Shown here one piece after another: positions 31,978 to 44,105 of a stretch of 64,000 nucleotides of DNA. Position numbers and translations under genes: made by a program. Within the stretch, counting starts at the first letter, position 1. Every line of letters begins with the position of its first letter. Origin of the DNA: Cryptomeria japonica. Its lineage: Eukaryota; Streptophyta; Pinopsida; Cupressales; Cupressaceae. The notes under the pieces were generated by a model, which saw only the letters and a program-made list of their open reading frames with translations, had not been told where the DNA came from and searched no databases. The DNA is taken from contig NC_081407.1 in assembly GCF_030272615.1 (NCBI RefSeq), forward strand, positions 262,370,574 to 262,434,573. The letters run 5' to 3'.

Positions 31978-32780
31978 ATAATGGTTCTGGCCTTAATGTG
32001 TGTAGCATTAATCTATTGCATAAGATGAATGTGGATACATCCCTTATTGAGCCTGACTCTCATCCCATTCGAGGCTTTGATAATGTGGCTAAGTCTTCAT
32101 TAGGTATTATCACCTTAACCATCACAGTGGGACCTGTTACTTTGCCTACTCCTATCCATGTTATGTTGGGAAATCTAACATACAACTTGTTATTAGGGAG
32201 ACCTTGGATTCACAGTATGCAAGCCGTCCCCTCTACATTGCATAGACAAGTTAAATTTATTTATAATAATAAGACATATAACTTGATAGGTGATACTAAT
32301 TTTCAAGCTTGTTTGTAAACATCTACTTCCAAAGGGAGTTCTTCTAAGCCTTCCTCTTCTAGTGATGACTCGTTAAACAAGATACCTATGGATGAATCAT
32401 TATCCTTTGATAATCAAAATTCTTTGGATGAGTCTGAAGTTCCTAAAGAAGATTCTTCTCAACTTGAATCTACACATGAAAAGGCTTTTGATCCTGAGAA
32501 GGTTCTTGCAGAAGACGATTGGGGATCTCTTGATTTTAATCCCACCTTTGTAGGTGAGTATAGGGTTCCTCCTAGAGAGCTTAAAGTTAAAAAGAAGGAA
32601 GAAACTAGAGATCAATCAGTCTTACCTGAACCTATGAGCAATAATTTTGTGGCCACTTCTCAAACTTCTTCTCCTCACACCTCTAATTCTGAAGGATTTG
32701 ATTCTTTGTCTTATGAAAAACCACCTTTTCTTTCTGAAATGGCTAATCGTTATGGTCGTGGTAATAGTGTGGAATATTGA
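31962..32780 (+). pseudogene. Aspartic protease of F and its C-terminal tail
   Basis: The protease core begins TLVDNGSGLNV, with Asn at the position usually Ser or Thr, and ends in the conserved LLLGRPWIHSMQ. A stop follows at 32316-32318, and the frame from 32388 is a Ser/Glu-rich tail (EVPKEDSSQLES) ending at 32780. DNGS instead of DTGS or DSGA may still be active, as several plant proteases keep only Asp and Gly; this is inference. The protease is the only enzyme encoded by F. Confidence 0.7.
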
Positions 32781-34439
32781 TCATCTTTTCTTTAGAATCC
32801 TCTTTTCCTAGATATGAGAGAAGATGTGTATTCTCTTTCTTATCCTACCCACTTCTTGTGAGGAGCATTTTACATACACTAATGTCTTGCTTGCATGAAC
32901 TCATGTGAGTATGTAGTACATTTTGCTTATGTCTAAATCTCTCCCTAGAAGATTGTGTAAGTCCTTCTCATTTTCCTTATCCTTGGGAGGCAATGATCTT
33001 TCCCTATTTTTATCTAAGGATCCACTTTTTCCTATTTCGTGGATGGTGTGAACTTTATTACTTGATGTTATTCCTTGTATGCATTTGTTGTTATTTGTTC
33101 AAGGATTCTCTCTTACAAGAGGTGTAAGTCCTTGACTACAACCTCTTTTGCACTTGGTAAAATACATCCATAATGAATTCACTCTCCCAATTGGGTTAAA
33201 AAGAGCATCATCCTTCATTAAGAATCACTTTCACCTTGCAAAAGAAGGAAGTATTGCATTCTTATTCTGTTCTTTGTCTTATTCTAGAAGATGTTATATT
33301 TGTCTAAGACAATTCCTCTCAGGGATAGGTGTCTTTTGTACAAAGATCTCTTCTCCTCTAAGGATCTCCTTTACACATATTACAAGATATCCCTTTTCAA
33401 CTATCTTATCCTTGCTTAGAGAGTGCAAAACTCTCTTGCTTGGATCTATGACATTGTTGCATTTTTGGGGTATCTTCTTTTGTGATGAAGGTAGGTATCC
33501 TTGTTCTACTTTTCTTATGACATAAATATTACACTTTTTGAGCAATGGGTCATTCTCGGAACCAGAGCACAGACTCTTAGAGCGAGATGTCTCCATTTTT
33601 CATTTATGCAAGATGATTATTCTCGGAACCAGAGCACAGACTCTTAGAGCGAGATGTCACGCTTTTGTACTATACATATATAGGTTGTAGCATACTCGGG
33701 CATAGACTCCTATGAGGTGCTTCTAACCTCCCTTACACACACATGCACGAGGTTGAGTGGAACTAGCGGCATAAGGCTAGACTTTCTCACTCTCCTCCCT
33801 TACATGGATCACCTGGACAGACTCTAGGGGCTAGTTTTCCATGTCCTTTTTCCAATGGATCACCTAGACAAGATCTAGGGGCGAGAAGTCCATGTTTTCT
33901 CTCTCACAATTCTTCTCGTGGATCACCAATGTGTGTATTCATGCTTTTTTCCTTTCTTTTCTTCTCTTTGCATTTTGTTTCCATTTACATCCTTCATCTT
34001 GTGTTAGAGAACTCTCAAACTCTCGCACTCTTTGTTGTGTTGGAATTGAGATTTAGTCCTCTTTCTTACCAAATGATTCTCCATTAGTTTTTGATCTCAT
34101 ATCAAATCTTCTTGTGAGCATTTGTCATCAATATTCTTTAACAATTCGAAGTGGTAAACATGATACCCTGTTTCAACTCACTAAAATTAGTAAGCCGAAA
34201 CAGGGGGGGGCATATAGCTACCCTCGAATTTTCATCACCTTCCTTAGTAAGCATTAGGTGATTTTGTGATCTAACGTGTGTTTTGTAGGGTGCGGTTCCT
34301 AACTGTGTACAGCAGATACCGCTGGGGGCTTCGTTCTATAGACTTATGGATATATCCTTTTTCAAATAATGTTTACTTTTCTGTACTTTAGCTTGCATAT
34401 GCACATAGTGTTCATATGGCCGCTAAAGTGGGGGCTAAA
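32781..34439 (+). other. Non-coding 3' region of F with structured repeats
   Basis: 1.66 kb without a supported gene. It contains two identical 40-base repeats (33552-33591 and 33619-33658), each able to fold with outer TCTCG/CGAGA and inner AGAG/CTCT pairs, and a weaker related piece near 33693. Two further repeats start ATGGATCACCTGGACAG (33804) and ATGGATCACCTAGACAA (33855). A purine-rich AAAGTGGGGGCTAAA precedes the 3' LTR and is the likely polypurine tract. Confidence 0.6.
33552..33658 (+). repeat. Direct repeat pair with hairpin potential in F
   Basis: Two 40-base copies, identical as far as I can see, with start points 67 bp apart. Each holds the arms TCTCG and CGAGA around AGAG...CTCT. 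Exact conservation of both copies in otherwise non-coding DNA suggests recent duplication or a function in the RNA. Confidence 0.65.
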
Positions 34440-36073
34440 TGTAGCATCGTAAATTGTACACACTTGCTAGGGTGGTACAATTTCACACCTAGTTTAGCAC
34501 CCGCCTTGGCGCATTTTGCATTTTGCATTGCATTTCCCCTTTAGCACTTAATTAATTAAATTAATTAGGTCTAAGGTTCTATTTTATCATCTCCCATATC
34601 ATAAAGTTGGGCCCTTTTCATTAAAGTGTGCCCCTTTCATTTTATTCCTCTAATACATCATTTAATCAAAAACCCTAATTAAGTCCTATTTTGAACTTGG
34701 GGGCTTGATTTCGGGGGTCAAAACATCTTGAAATCACCTGTAACTTCGGGATTCTCTCTAAAACCATCATATCTGACAGCCCTGAAAATTTGGTGAAAAG
34801 TTGTCGAGACCATGGCACCCGGAGTGCACACGGTCCCGGACATTTTTCCCGAAATTTTAGGAGCGCGATCCAATCATAAAATAAAGCTTAACCCCAAGAA
34901 ATTGGCAGGATATTCAATCTCTAGGTCGGCCAAAAGTTGGAATTAAGACCTAGGGTTTCATACATAAGAGCTCTCTTTCTTCATTGGAAAGGATCAAAAT
35001 TTTTGTTTTTGAGGAACCTCATATGCAGCGAAAGAGCAGATCTTTGAAGACTTCAACAACATTCAACATCCCTTTATCAAGCATTTATCAATTCCATTCA
35101 TCCATTTAGGGCTTGGAAGACATTGAAGAACAATAGGAGATTACCGACTGAAGATTGGCTTGTACCCCTCCCTTGGGGGTTGGGTATGATTTCATGTTGT
35201 TTTCATGTCTTTGCATAAGCTTCAGTATATCATTTATTCATGCTTTAGATCACTTTGCATCTTGGTTTAGAGCATTTACATCATCATTTACAAGCAATTA
35301 GGGTTTACTTTCTAGGTTGCTCTAGTTTGCTTACTTGCATTTTAGATCTTGCACACACACAAGGTCCGCACGCACATTACTTTTACAATACAACTTGGCT
35401 ATTCGTGGAGGTGGAAATCACCAAAGCGGGGGTTTGACTAAGGCAAAATGCTATATAGCCGCCCACCATACCTTTTTAGATATAAGTGCAGGTTTCGGGA
35501 TTCGAATGACGCCGCAAGTTGCAGATCTGGGAGAAGCAGGCCGAGACAACACTCCACACCAAGTTTCAGAGAAAAAGACCAGGACAGGGGCATGGGGCTC
35601 CCTGGTCCTGCCAGGACAGGGGTGCTGGGTGCCCTGGTCCCTCTGTCAGACAACAACTTTCAACAAGTTTCTGACAACTTTTGAGGTTGCAAAAACAACA
35701 GTTTCAGGGGCAGAATCAGGACAGTGGCGCCCGCGCCCCCGTCCCGAACATTTTCATTCATATTTTAATACCGGGTACGCATTTACATTCTTGTCTTGTC
35801 CTTGTGTTTATAGTTTTCCATAGTTTAAGTTCAGTTCTGTAATCTTGTTATTAGTTCATACTTGCACTTTGGGGTTGGGAATTGAACTTGCATCATTTTA
35901 TCTTTCAATTACAACAAAGGAATAGAAATCCTAATAGGTAGCCCGTGGCTCTCTCTTCCACAAAAAGAAGTAGCCAATTGTGTGATACCTCTAGGCTCTT
36001 TCGTATTCCACAAGTGTGTGATTGAAAGTGAGATTAGGGCATGTTTGCCTAGTGTCACTTTTTCCCCCACACA
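34440..36073 (+). repeat. 3' LTR of F
   Basis: 1,634 bp, starts TGTAGCATCGTAAATTGTAC, ends CCCCCACACA, followed by the ATCTT duplication. Confidence 0.93.
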
Positions 36074-36078
36074 ATCTT

Positions 36079-36284
36079 TATACTCTTTTAAATCATACTT
36101 CTCAAGATATGACAACATCATACTGAATTAGAAAATCAATTTCTTGACATCAATGACAAAATAATAATATCAAGACAGTAAACATCTTTAATCAGTTATA
36201 TCCATAATCATCAACAACCTTTTCAATATCTTTATGAAATGCCAACAATCTTTGATTGTCTGTTATAATGCAATATTGCCAACA
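36079..36284 (-). repeat. 3' LTR of C, second segment
   Basis: Resumes after F and ends ATATTGCCAACA. Polypurine tract follows (ATCTCCCCCTTTGG on the plus strand, 36285-36298), with a second tract CTCCCCCTTTGACAATAATG near 36450. Confidence 0.88.
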
Positions 36285-36702
36285 ATCTCCCCCTTTGGCA
36301 TTGATGGAAAAACCAATTGATTTGACCTTAAAAAGATTCAGATTGTTGTGATTCTGAAATGCTGAAATGCTCTCCCCCATACATTAAACTTCTCCTCTTT
36401 TCTTCAGTCTTCTTTCCAATCTGTAGTCTTCTTATTTCTATTTTAGTCTTCTCCCCCTTTGACAATAATGCCAAAAAGTAAAGAACTAAAACATAATTTC
36501 TTAACTGTATGAAGTGATTTCCTGTTGTTGTGTATCAATTGAATCTTAGTCAGAGCATTTTGTCTTTAATTCCTGTTCCTTGTATAATGTCCTGTAATAT
36601 TTCCTGTAAACCTTTAGAAAACATCCTAAAGTGTGTAAATTAGCATCAACTCCTAAAAGATATTCAATAGAGTCATCGGATTTATGCTTTCACCGAACTC
36701 GG

Positions 36703-39700
36703 TCAGTGAGTGGAAGATAGGGGTAGGACCCCTAACTTACTTCTGAGATATTCAAAAGTGTCCCTTGGTAGTGGCTTGGTGAAGATATCTACTATTTGTT
36801 CCTTTGTGCTAACATACTCCAACACCACTTTCTTCTCTTGAGCTTCTTCTCTAAGATAACGATATTTGATAGAGATGTGCTTTGTCTTAGAGTGCATAAC
36901 AGGGTTTTTTGAAATATTAATGGCACTAGTATTGTCACAGAATATAGTTACTGGTTCGGTAACTTTCTCATTTATACCTTCCAATACTTGTTTGATCCAT
37001 GCAATGTTGGTACAATTCAATGTTGCAGCAACGTATTCAGCTTCTGCTGTTGACTGTGAAACACGTCCTTGTTTCTTGCTAAGCCAAATCACTAGTCTTT
37101 CTCCTAAAAAGAAATCTCCTCCACTTGTGCTTTTTCTGTCATCAATGTTGTCTGCCCAATCAGCATCAGTATAAACTTTTAAATCAAAATCATTTCTTTT
37201 CTGATATAGTAAGCCATAATCTTCAATGCCTTTCAAGTATCTAAAAATTCTTTTGATTGTTGTCATGTGTGTTTCCTTAGGATTTGAAGAGAATCTTGCA
37301 ACTATACCTACTGCATGTGCTATGTCTGGTCTACTATGAACAACATATTGTAGCTTTCCAATCATGGATCGGTAAAGTGTCTCATCAACAGATGCAGATT
37401 CATCATTCTTTGATAATTTACAGTTGGTAGTCATAGGAGTACTTACTAGTTTTGAATCCTCCATTTCAAATTTCTTCAAGATTTCCTTTATGTACTTGGA
37501 TTGAGTAATGAAAATATCATTTTTCATTTGTAGTATCTATAAAGCTATAAAATACTTTATCTCACCGATTAATGACATCTCAAATTCTTTGCTCATTCCA
37601 TTTCCAAAGTTCTTGCATAAAGAGTCATTTCCACAAAATATAATATCATCAACAAATATGGTTTTGATCAGTATTCCATTTTCATCATTCTTCATGTACA
37701 TGTTGTTGTTCTCAATTGTCCTTATAAAACCAATCTTAATCAAATAAGAGTGCAATCTTTCATACCATGCTCTAGGTGCTTGTTTCAAACCATATAAATC
37801 TTTGTTCAATTTACATACCTGATCTTTATTATTGTCTTCAGCAAATCCTTCAGGTTGTTCAATAAAAACTTCTTCTAATACTCCATTTGGAAATGCAGAT
37901 TTGACATCCATTTGATATACCTTGAAATTCTTGTAAGCAGCATATGCCAACAATGTTCTTACTCCTTCCAGTCTAGCAACAGGTGCAAAAGTTTCACCAT
38001 AATCAATTCCTTCTTCTTGAGCATAACCTTTGCAAACTAGTCTTGCTTTGTTTCAAATGACCTCTCCTTTTTCATTCAGCTTGTTTCTGAAAATCCACTT
38101 TGTACCGATTACATTTTTGTCCTTTGGTCTTGGGATTAGTGTCCATGTGTCATTCTTCTTGATTTGATCAATCTCTTATGTCATAGCATTTATCCAATAT
38201 TCACTGTTAAATGCCTCTTTCACTATTCTCAGTTCAAATTCAAATATCAAACATGTGTTCTATCTTAGTTTGTTCCTTGTCATGACTGGATCATCCTTAT
38301 CTCCTATAATCTGACTTGGTGCATGATGTCTTCTGACATACTTGGCTAATACAGGCTCGATAGGCTCTTGATGATCTTCTTCATCACTCGATAACTGGAT
38401 ATTCTCTTCATTTTCTTCAAGAGTCTTCTCGGTAAGACTTCTCAGTTGAACATAGACAAATTCATCATAGTCTTATGGTTCCTTGGAATTTCCTTCATCA
38501 TTTCTTTCTGCAAATTCATCAATTTTCACATTTGAACTTTCTACTATTTTGTTAGATGATTTGATCAGACATTTAAATGCTTTGTTTCTTGAAGAATAAC
38601 CTAGAAATGTTCCTTCTTCACTTTTCTGATCAAACTTTCCATTTCTATCATCTTTGTGAACATAGCATCTACTTCCAAAGATTTTAAAATAACTTACATT
38701 AGGTTTCTTATCATACCAGATTTCATATGGTGTCTTCAAAGTACCTTTCTTCAATTGTACTCGGTTCTAGGTATAAACTGTTGTGCTTATTGCTTCTCTC
38801 CAAAATGTTTGTGGCACCTTCTTCTCAATCATCAGTGTTCTAGCACAATCCATAATAGATCCATTTCTTCTCTCAGCTATTCCATTTTGCTGTGGAGTTC
38901 TCGGTGCAGAGACTTGTCTTTTAATACCATGATCAGTGCAGAATAAGTTGAACTCATCAGATGTGAACTCTCCTCCTCTATCTGATCTAAGACATTTCAG
39001 TTGTCTTCGTGTTTCATTTTCAACTCTTGCCTTGTACCACTTAAACATTTGAAAAGCTTCTGATTTTTCTTTTAAAAACATTACTGACATCATCCTTGAA
39101 TATTCATCCACAAATAATATGAAATATTTATCACCATAATAACTTTGAACTTTCATAGGACCACAAAGATCAGTGTGCACTAGATCTAAAATTCCCTTAG
39201 AAGTGTAAGACTTACTTGTAAAGCTTGATCTTGTCATCTTACCCATCTGGCATCCTTGACACATAACATTCTCAGGTTTTTCAAGACTCGGTAGACCTCT
39301 TACTTGGTGCTTCTTACTTATTTTGATTAGATTATCAAAATTTACATGATAAAACATTTTATGCCATAACCAGGTATCATCTATCTTTGCATACAAACAC
39401 TTGTTACGAGTTGAGACAAGATGAAATGTGTTACCTTTTGTTTGTGTCCCGGTAGCAGCTAACTTTCCATTCTTGTCATGAACTTTGACAATTCATTTTT
39501 GAAATTCTATTCGGTAACCTGTGTTGTTTAGCTATGCTACACTCAACAAATTGTATTTCAAACCTTCAACCCAATAAACATCATTGCATCTTGCATTGTC
39601 AAGACATGTTATGGATCCTTTACCTTTCACCGGACATGGTGCATCATTACCAAATCTAACATAGCCTCTATCATAATCTTCTAATATATCAAACTTGTGT

Positions 39701-40803
39701 TTATCTCCTCTCATATGATGTGAGCATCCACTATCTATGATCCAAGAATCATAAGTGTTTATGTGTGATATTAGGGCTTTTTCTTCATACCTTTCTTCAT
39801 CTGATCCATCTTTGATAGCCACATAAACTACTTCCTCTGTATCTATATCATCTGATTTATCATCATTGGATTCCTCATCAGCTATTAAACATGTCTTTCT
39901 ATCTCTTCTTCTGAAGTCTCAATGTCCTCTGTAATGATTATCTTTCTGTCTATCATCTCGGTAATCTCTCCTTTCAGTAAAATCTTTGCCTCTTGGTAAC
40001 CTTTTGGCTAGTAGTGCTTCAAACTCTTCTTGCTTTCTGATTTCCTCATACAGTTTGTGTACTTCTTCCATGTTCTTACGAAATCTTTCAATTGCTCCAC
40101 TGCGATCTCCTTCAGAGTACTTATACTTTCTTTCATTGTAATCATTAGATTCATCAAGATGAAAAGAACTAAATGCAGATTCAACTTTATTTACTGAAGA
40201 TCCAATGTTATCAAAATTACTTAACACAAATGCATGTAGCTTACCAATAGTAGCATCTAAAGAAACTGGCATATTAGGTACATACCTCAATTTATTGATT
40301 GCAGAGACTCGGATTGCATAAGCTAGTAGAAGGGTTCTCAACAACTTACTTGTTATATCCTTTTCTTCAATAGTTTGACTTGCTCCTTTGATTTGATTAA
40401 CAATCTCCTTTAGTCTTGTATTGTACTGAGTTATGTTCTCACCTTCATTCATCCTCATAGATTCAAGTTGTCATCTTAGACTATCTACTTTTGCTCTTTG
40501 AACATGTCCATCTCCTCCATATACTGATATGAGCTTATCTCACATTCCGTTTGCATCATTGCAACCTTCTAGATCATTAAACTCTGAATCAGTCAATGCA
40601 GATGTTATTTCAATTATTGCTTGAATATGTTCTTGCTTTGCCTTTATCTCTTCCATAGTCAATGGATAGGTGCTCGGTGTAACAAAATCATTCTCCACAT
40701 AGTATACAACATATTCTTCAACTCCTAATAGATGCAGCTTCATCCTTTTATGCCATGTAGAGAAACTTGACTTGTTCAGCTTCAGTGCATCCCTCTTATA
40801 CCA
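36703..40803 (-). pseudogene. Gag-pol of copia element C (one frame, stops only)
   Basis: All open pieces from 40803 down to 36703 are in the same frame; only stop codons interrupt it. Order: gag (LKLNKSSFSTWHKRMKLHLL, MNEGENITQYNTRLKEIVNQ), no zinc knuckle visible, protease IIDSGCSHHM, integrase with HHCC (LWHKMFYHVNF, CQGCQMGK) and catalytic motifs HTDLCGP, LRSDRGGEFTS and PQQNGIAERRN, RT with YQMDVKSAF and [11 protein letters not shown], RNase H with YTDADWADN, AEAEYVA and CDNTSAI, ending IFTKPLPRDTFEYLRSKLG. The gag start codon is lost in a deletion that fused primer site and gag; C2 keeps the ATG. Most key residues are intact, so decay is recent relative to D. Confidence 0.88.
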
Positions 40804-40805
40804 AT

Positions 40806-42319
40806 TGATAGTTCTGATACTTAATATAAGTACAAATCCAATAGCCAATAAGATGAGAGGGGGGGGTGAATCATACAAACTTAATCTTCCATAAAAACAT
40901 CAGATTCAACCTCGGTAACATATATATTAGTAATATAACCAAAACTGTTAAACATGCAAACTCAAAAGCATCATAGACCTCATAACACCAGATTGAACAT
41001 GGAAACCCAAATAGGGAAAAACCATTGTGGGATTTCAGACCCACTAAGAAATACACTCTTCTAGAGTATGCTCGATTAAAAGCAAATCCTATTTGAGATT
41101 ACAAACACATTGCTAGATGTGACCTGGTTAAGGGATTTCCCTCAGATCTGTTAGGATCTTCACCTTGTTAGAAGTGACCTTGTTAAAGGATTTCAAACAC
41201 TCAATCAGAGTGTCACCTTGCTAGAGGGTTTTACAAATAAGACTGTTAAGTCCACTCAGTTAAGAGATTTTCTATCACTTTCTCAAAATAACAGTAATAA
41301 AAATCTATCTACAACTTCACATCTAAAATGCTAAAGCAGATTCCTATTTGTTCAATACAATCTAGACATAGAACTAATCTTGTCTATCTATTGGGCTTCT
41401 ATACTCTATTATTCAAACAGGTCTTCAAGCTTCTGTGCTCGGTAATCACTATGTAGCATCCCTGTGCATACACTTGCCCACATACCTTGTTTATCAACAG
41501 TTTCCTATTTATAAACAATTAGGTAACTGCTTAATCTCCTTGATCACATTTCCCATGATCAATCATAGCCATTAGATCTTCAATCTTGTCCAGGTTCAAT
41601 GCATCTTTCGATCTGAAAATGTTTTACCCTGCCTTGGAACTTGTATACATTTCTTGGAACTTGTGCCAGGGTATTGCGGTTCAATTTGCGCTGTAGATCT
41701 CCATGCCGACTTTCCATTGCCTTAGATTTATTAAAAAACTTCATCCACGACTCACCAATCATTTAATCAATTCCAGCTCATAAGCTTCCTTCATTAAATA
41801 ACGCATGTAAACATTTAATGCATTCTGTTATAGCTCAGTTACAACTTGGTAGCAACTTGGTTATAACTCGGTGAATATTAAACTTCACTCGGTAGACATA
41901 CCACCTATATTAACCGATAGCGATAACCTTAGGGTTTATCGACTAGGTTCTTTGCTTGGTAACATAGTATAGTATTATTCTTACAATTTACAACATATGT
42001 ATGATGTTAAAACAATCTAAACATCATGATCTCATCATTGTCTGACTCGGTAGTAGTTGCCCATTGAATACCTTATTCATCCCCTTCTTTCATGTGTCTT
42101 TTACCGACATCTTTATACTCTTTTAAATCATACTTCTCAAGATATGGCAACATCATACTGAATTAGAAAATCAATTTCTTGACATCAATGACAAAATAAT
42201 AATATCAAGACAGTAAACATCTTTAATCAGTTATATCCATAATCATCAACAACCTTCTCAATATTCTTATAAAATGCCAACAATCTTTCATTGTCTGTTA
42301 TAATGCAATATTGCTAACA
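40806..42319 (-). repeat. 5' LTR of C
   Basis: 1,514 bp, complete. It carries TATA-like CTATTTATA (TATAAATAG on the minus strand) at 41505-41513, a cluster of TTGTTAGAAGTGACC-type motifs at 41115-41270, and a G-run near 40860. On the minus strand it begins TGTTAGCAATATTGC. Confidence 0.9.
41505..41513 (-). promoter_or_regulatory. TATA box of C 5' LTR
   Basis: Minus strand reads TATAAATAG. The same sequence is in the 3' LTR near 27465 and in C2 at 62546-62554. It is the probable core promoter. Confidence 0.6.
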
Positions 42320-42324
42320 AGACA

Positions 42325-43151
42325 TCCAGAACCTCCATGTTTGAATTCATACCAACAAATGTGACATAGGTATTGCTAGATTCAATTAAGAAAATAATAG
42401 ATTGTAATGCACTAGCATATAAGGCTATTGATAACAACATACCAATTTTGAAGATAATTGCAACCAAGTGTAACATAGAGAATAAATATTCTTTAGGACA
42501 CTTAGACACATTTTCTAAATTCATCACCGGTAACCTAATCACTGTTGATCAAATAAATGAGGATACTTTTAAGGAAAGGATGATAAAAGAAAAAGAGAAA
42601 TTCTTTATGGAAATTGTGAATAAGAACAAAGAGGAGATGGATACTCTTTACCGGAACTCAATGAAATGATTTTTTACTTCAAGAAATTGTACATGGATAC
42701 ATGCAAAATGGATGTATTAACAGAAGATCTTGACAATGAAATAAAAAAGACACAGGATAAGATTAACAATATTGCTAACAATCTGATTGGAACATCATAT
42801 TCATTTTTGGAATTAGAGAAGAAAATTGCAGAGCAGGAAGAGAAAATCAGGAAACTGAAAAATGAAAAACAAAGAATAAAGGACAAAGCAAAGGACTTAA
42901 AATGTAGACTTGGTCCAAGACTAGAGTATCTTATTTCTTTGAGAAAAGAAATATTTGAGGCTCTGGTTCTCAGACTAAAGACACCAGAAGAGAAAATAAA
43001 CATACTCACCGGTACAGTGCAGAGAACCCATGCGGCTATAAAAGATAGTAAAACATTCAACAACGACATAAATTTAATTTTGACAGATATCTTTCAGAGT
43101 GTAACCCATCAGTTACAAGAAACCAGGCAGGACTCCACGGACAACGAATGA
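42325..43151 (+). pseudogene. N2 ORF2, C-terminal part
   Basis: Continues ORF2 after the C insertion and its AGACA duplication. A TAG stands at about 42367. Then VLLDSIKKI-type coiled coil follows (42373-42669), a one-base frame change, and 42666-43151 ends in LILTDIFQSVTHQLQE, equivalent to LILADLFQTVTTQLQG of N1. The Lys/Glu-rich heptads predict a long coiled coil. Confidence 0.75.
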
Positions 43152-43159
43152 CAACCTTT

Positions 43160-43332
43160 GTCATTGATGTCAAAGGAGGAGTAGAGGCTATGAGAAAAAT
43201 GATCAGCAGATGGCTCATCAGCTCAGGGGGAGCTCATATTTTTTTGGTAAGACAATTTTGGCAGACTCATTTTTGGATGACACTTTTTGGATTTTTCTCA
43301 TAAGTGTTGCCATCAATGCCACAGGGGGAGAT
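43160..43332 (+). promoter_or_regulatory. Paired polypurine tracts of N2
   Basis: TCAAAGGAGGAGTAG near 43175 and CCACAGGGGGAGAT abutting the LTR at 43319-43332. Both show single changes from the N1 tracts. Confidence 0.5.
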
Positions 43333-44100
43333 TGTTGGAAAAAGTACACTCCAATGAGAAATTGTAGGTGATTGAAGGTTTTTTCATTGATGGAAACCTT
43401 GCAATCATATGATATGGCACCGACAATGACAAACTCTACACCTTTAACAAAATACCGACAAAGGAAGGATACCGACACCCTGGCCAACATGATTCTTGTT
43501 TATAATGTATTTTGTAATTAATTGTAAAATCATTGTAAGCCGACATGGTGAGTTGTAATATGACTCATATATGTATGAAATCATTGTAGAACATTTTGTA
43601 AGAATAATGTGATAGGCAAAATAAGGCAGACCTAATATGTGAATTATAGGTTAAGGGTTTATGTATGAAGAAGAGCTAAAACCGGTATCGGATTTGGCAT
43701 AGAAGATGCTAATTTGAAGCAGTACAAGATATTGGATTTGTATATTCCATTTTGTAAGTCAGTGTGACTTCTTATTTTGTAATTGAGCAGTGAGCTCTAG
43801 GCACTTGGCCTTCCTACATGTGTAGGCCCCTATTGTAAGAGTAATATTCACTTATTGGCTAGTAAGCAAATATTGTGGGTCACAAATCCCACCGAGGTTT
43901 TTACCACACTGGGTTTCCTCGTTAAACTATTGTGTTATGGTGTGATTTTCATGTGGTTATTGTTATTCTTGTTTACTGCATTATTCTTGGTTTACCAGTA
44001 TATAATATTGATATGCTTTACATGTTTTTAATCAAGTAAATTCAATAACCGGTTAGATACTAATTCACCCCCCCTCTCAATATCTTTGGGAATCCTAACA
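43333..44100 (+). repeat. 3' LTR of N2
   Basis: Starts TGTTGGAAAAAGTACACTCC, ends GGAATCCTAACA, followed by the TGTTT duplication. 768 bp. Confidence 0.9.
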
Positions 44101-44105
44101 TGTTT

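Larger units (their letters stand above)
28062..36073 (+). mobile_element. Non-autonomous Ty3/gypsy (Tat-like) element F, youngest of the nest
   Basis: Complete element of 8,012 bp. LTRs 28062-29693 and 34440-36073 are very similar, with a perfect duplication ATCTT (28057-28061 and 36074-36078). It has a primer site, a 645-codon open frame, a protease and a long non-coding 3' part with structured repeats. There is no RT, RNase H or integrase. The protease with LLGRPWIH and the motif ISLWDLIQTSFAHHGML before it point to the Tat branch. It sits in the 3' LTR of C, so it is the last insertion in the chain. Confidence 0.9.
26915..42319 (-). mobile_element. Copia element C with gag-pol, interrupted by F
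   Basis: LTRs at 26915-36284 (split by F) and 40806-42319, duplication AGACA at 26910-26914 and 42320-42324. The internal region encodes one gag-pol frame on the minus strand. C inserted into ORF2 of N2. C2 at the right end of the window is a relative of the same family, in plus orientation. RT, integrase and RNase H motifs place it in Ty1/copia; the duplicated polypurine tract would fit the Sirevirus branch, but that is inference. Confidence 0.9.
21949..44100 (+). mobile_element. Non-autonomous element N2 (plus), interrupted by C
   Basis: LTRs at 21949-22710 and 43333-44100 with a perfect duplication TGTTT (21944-21948 and 44101-44105). Without the nested C it is about 6.7 kb. It encodes the same ORF1 and ORF2 as N1 and N3 and has no pol. 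It lies inside ORF2 of N3 in opposite orientation. C entered its ORF2 between 26914 and 42320, and the frame resumes exactly after the duplication. Confidence 0.9.
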
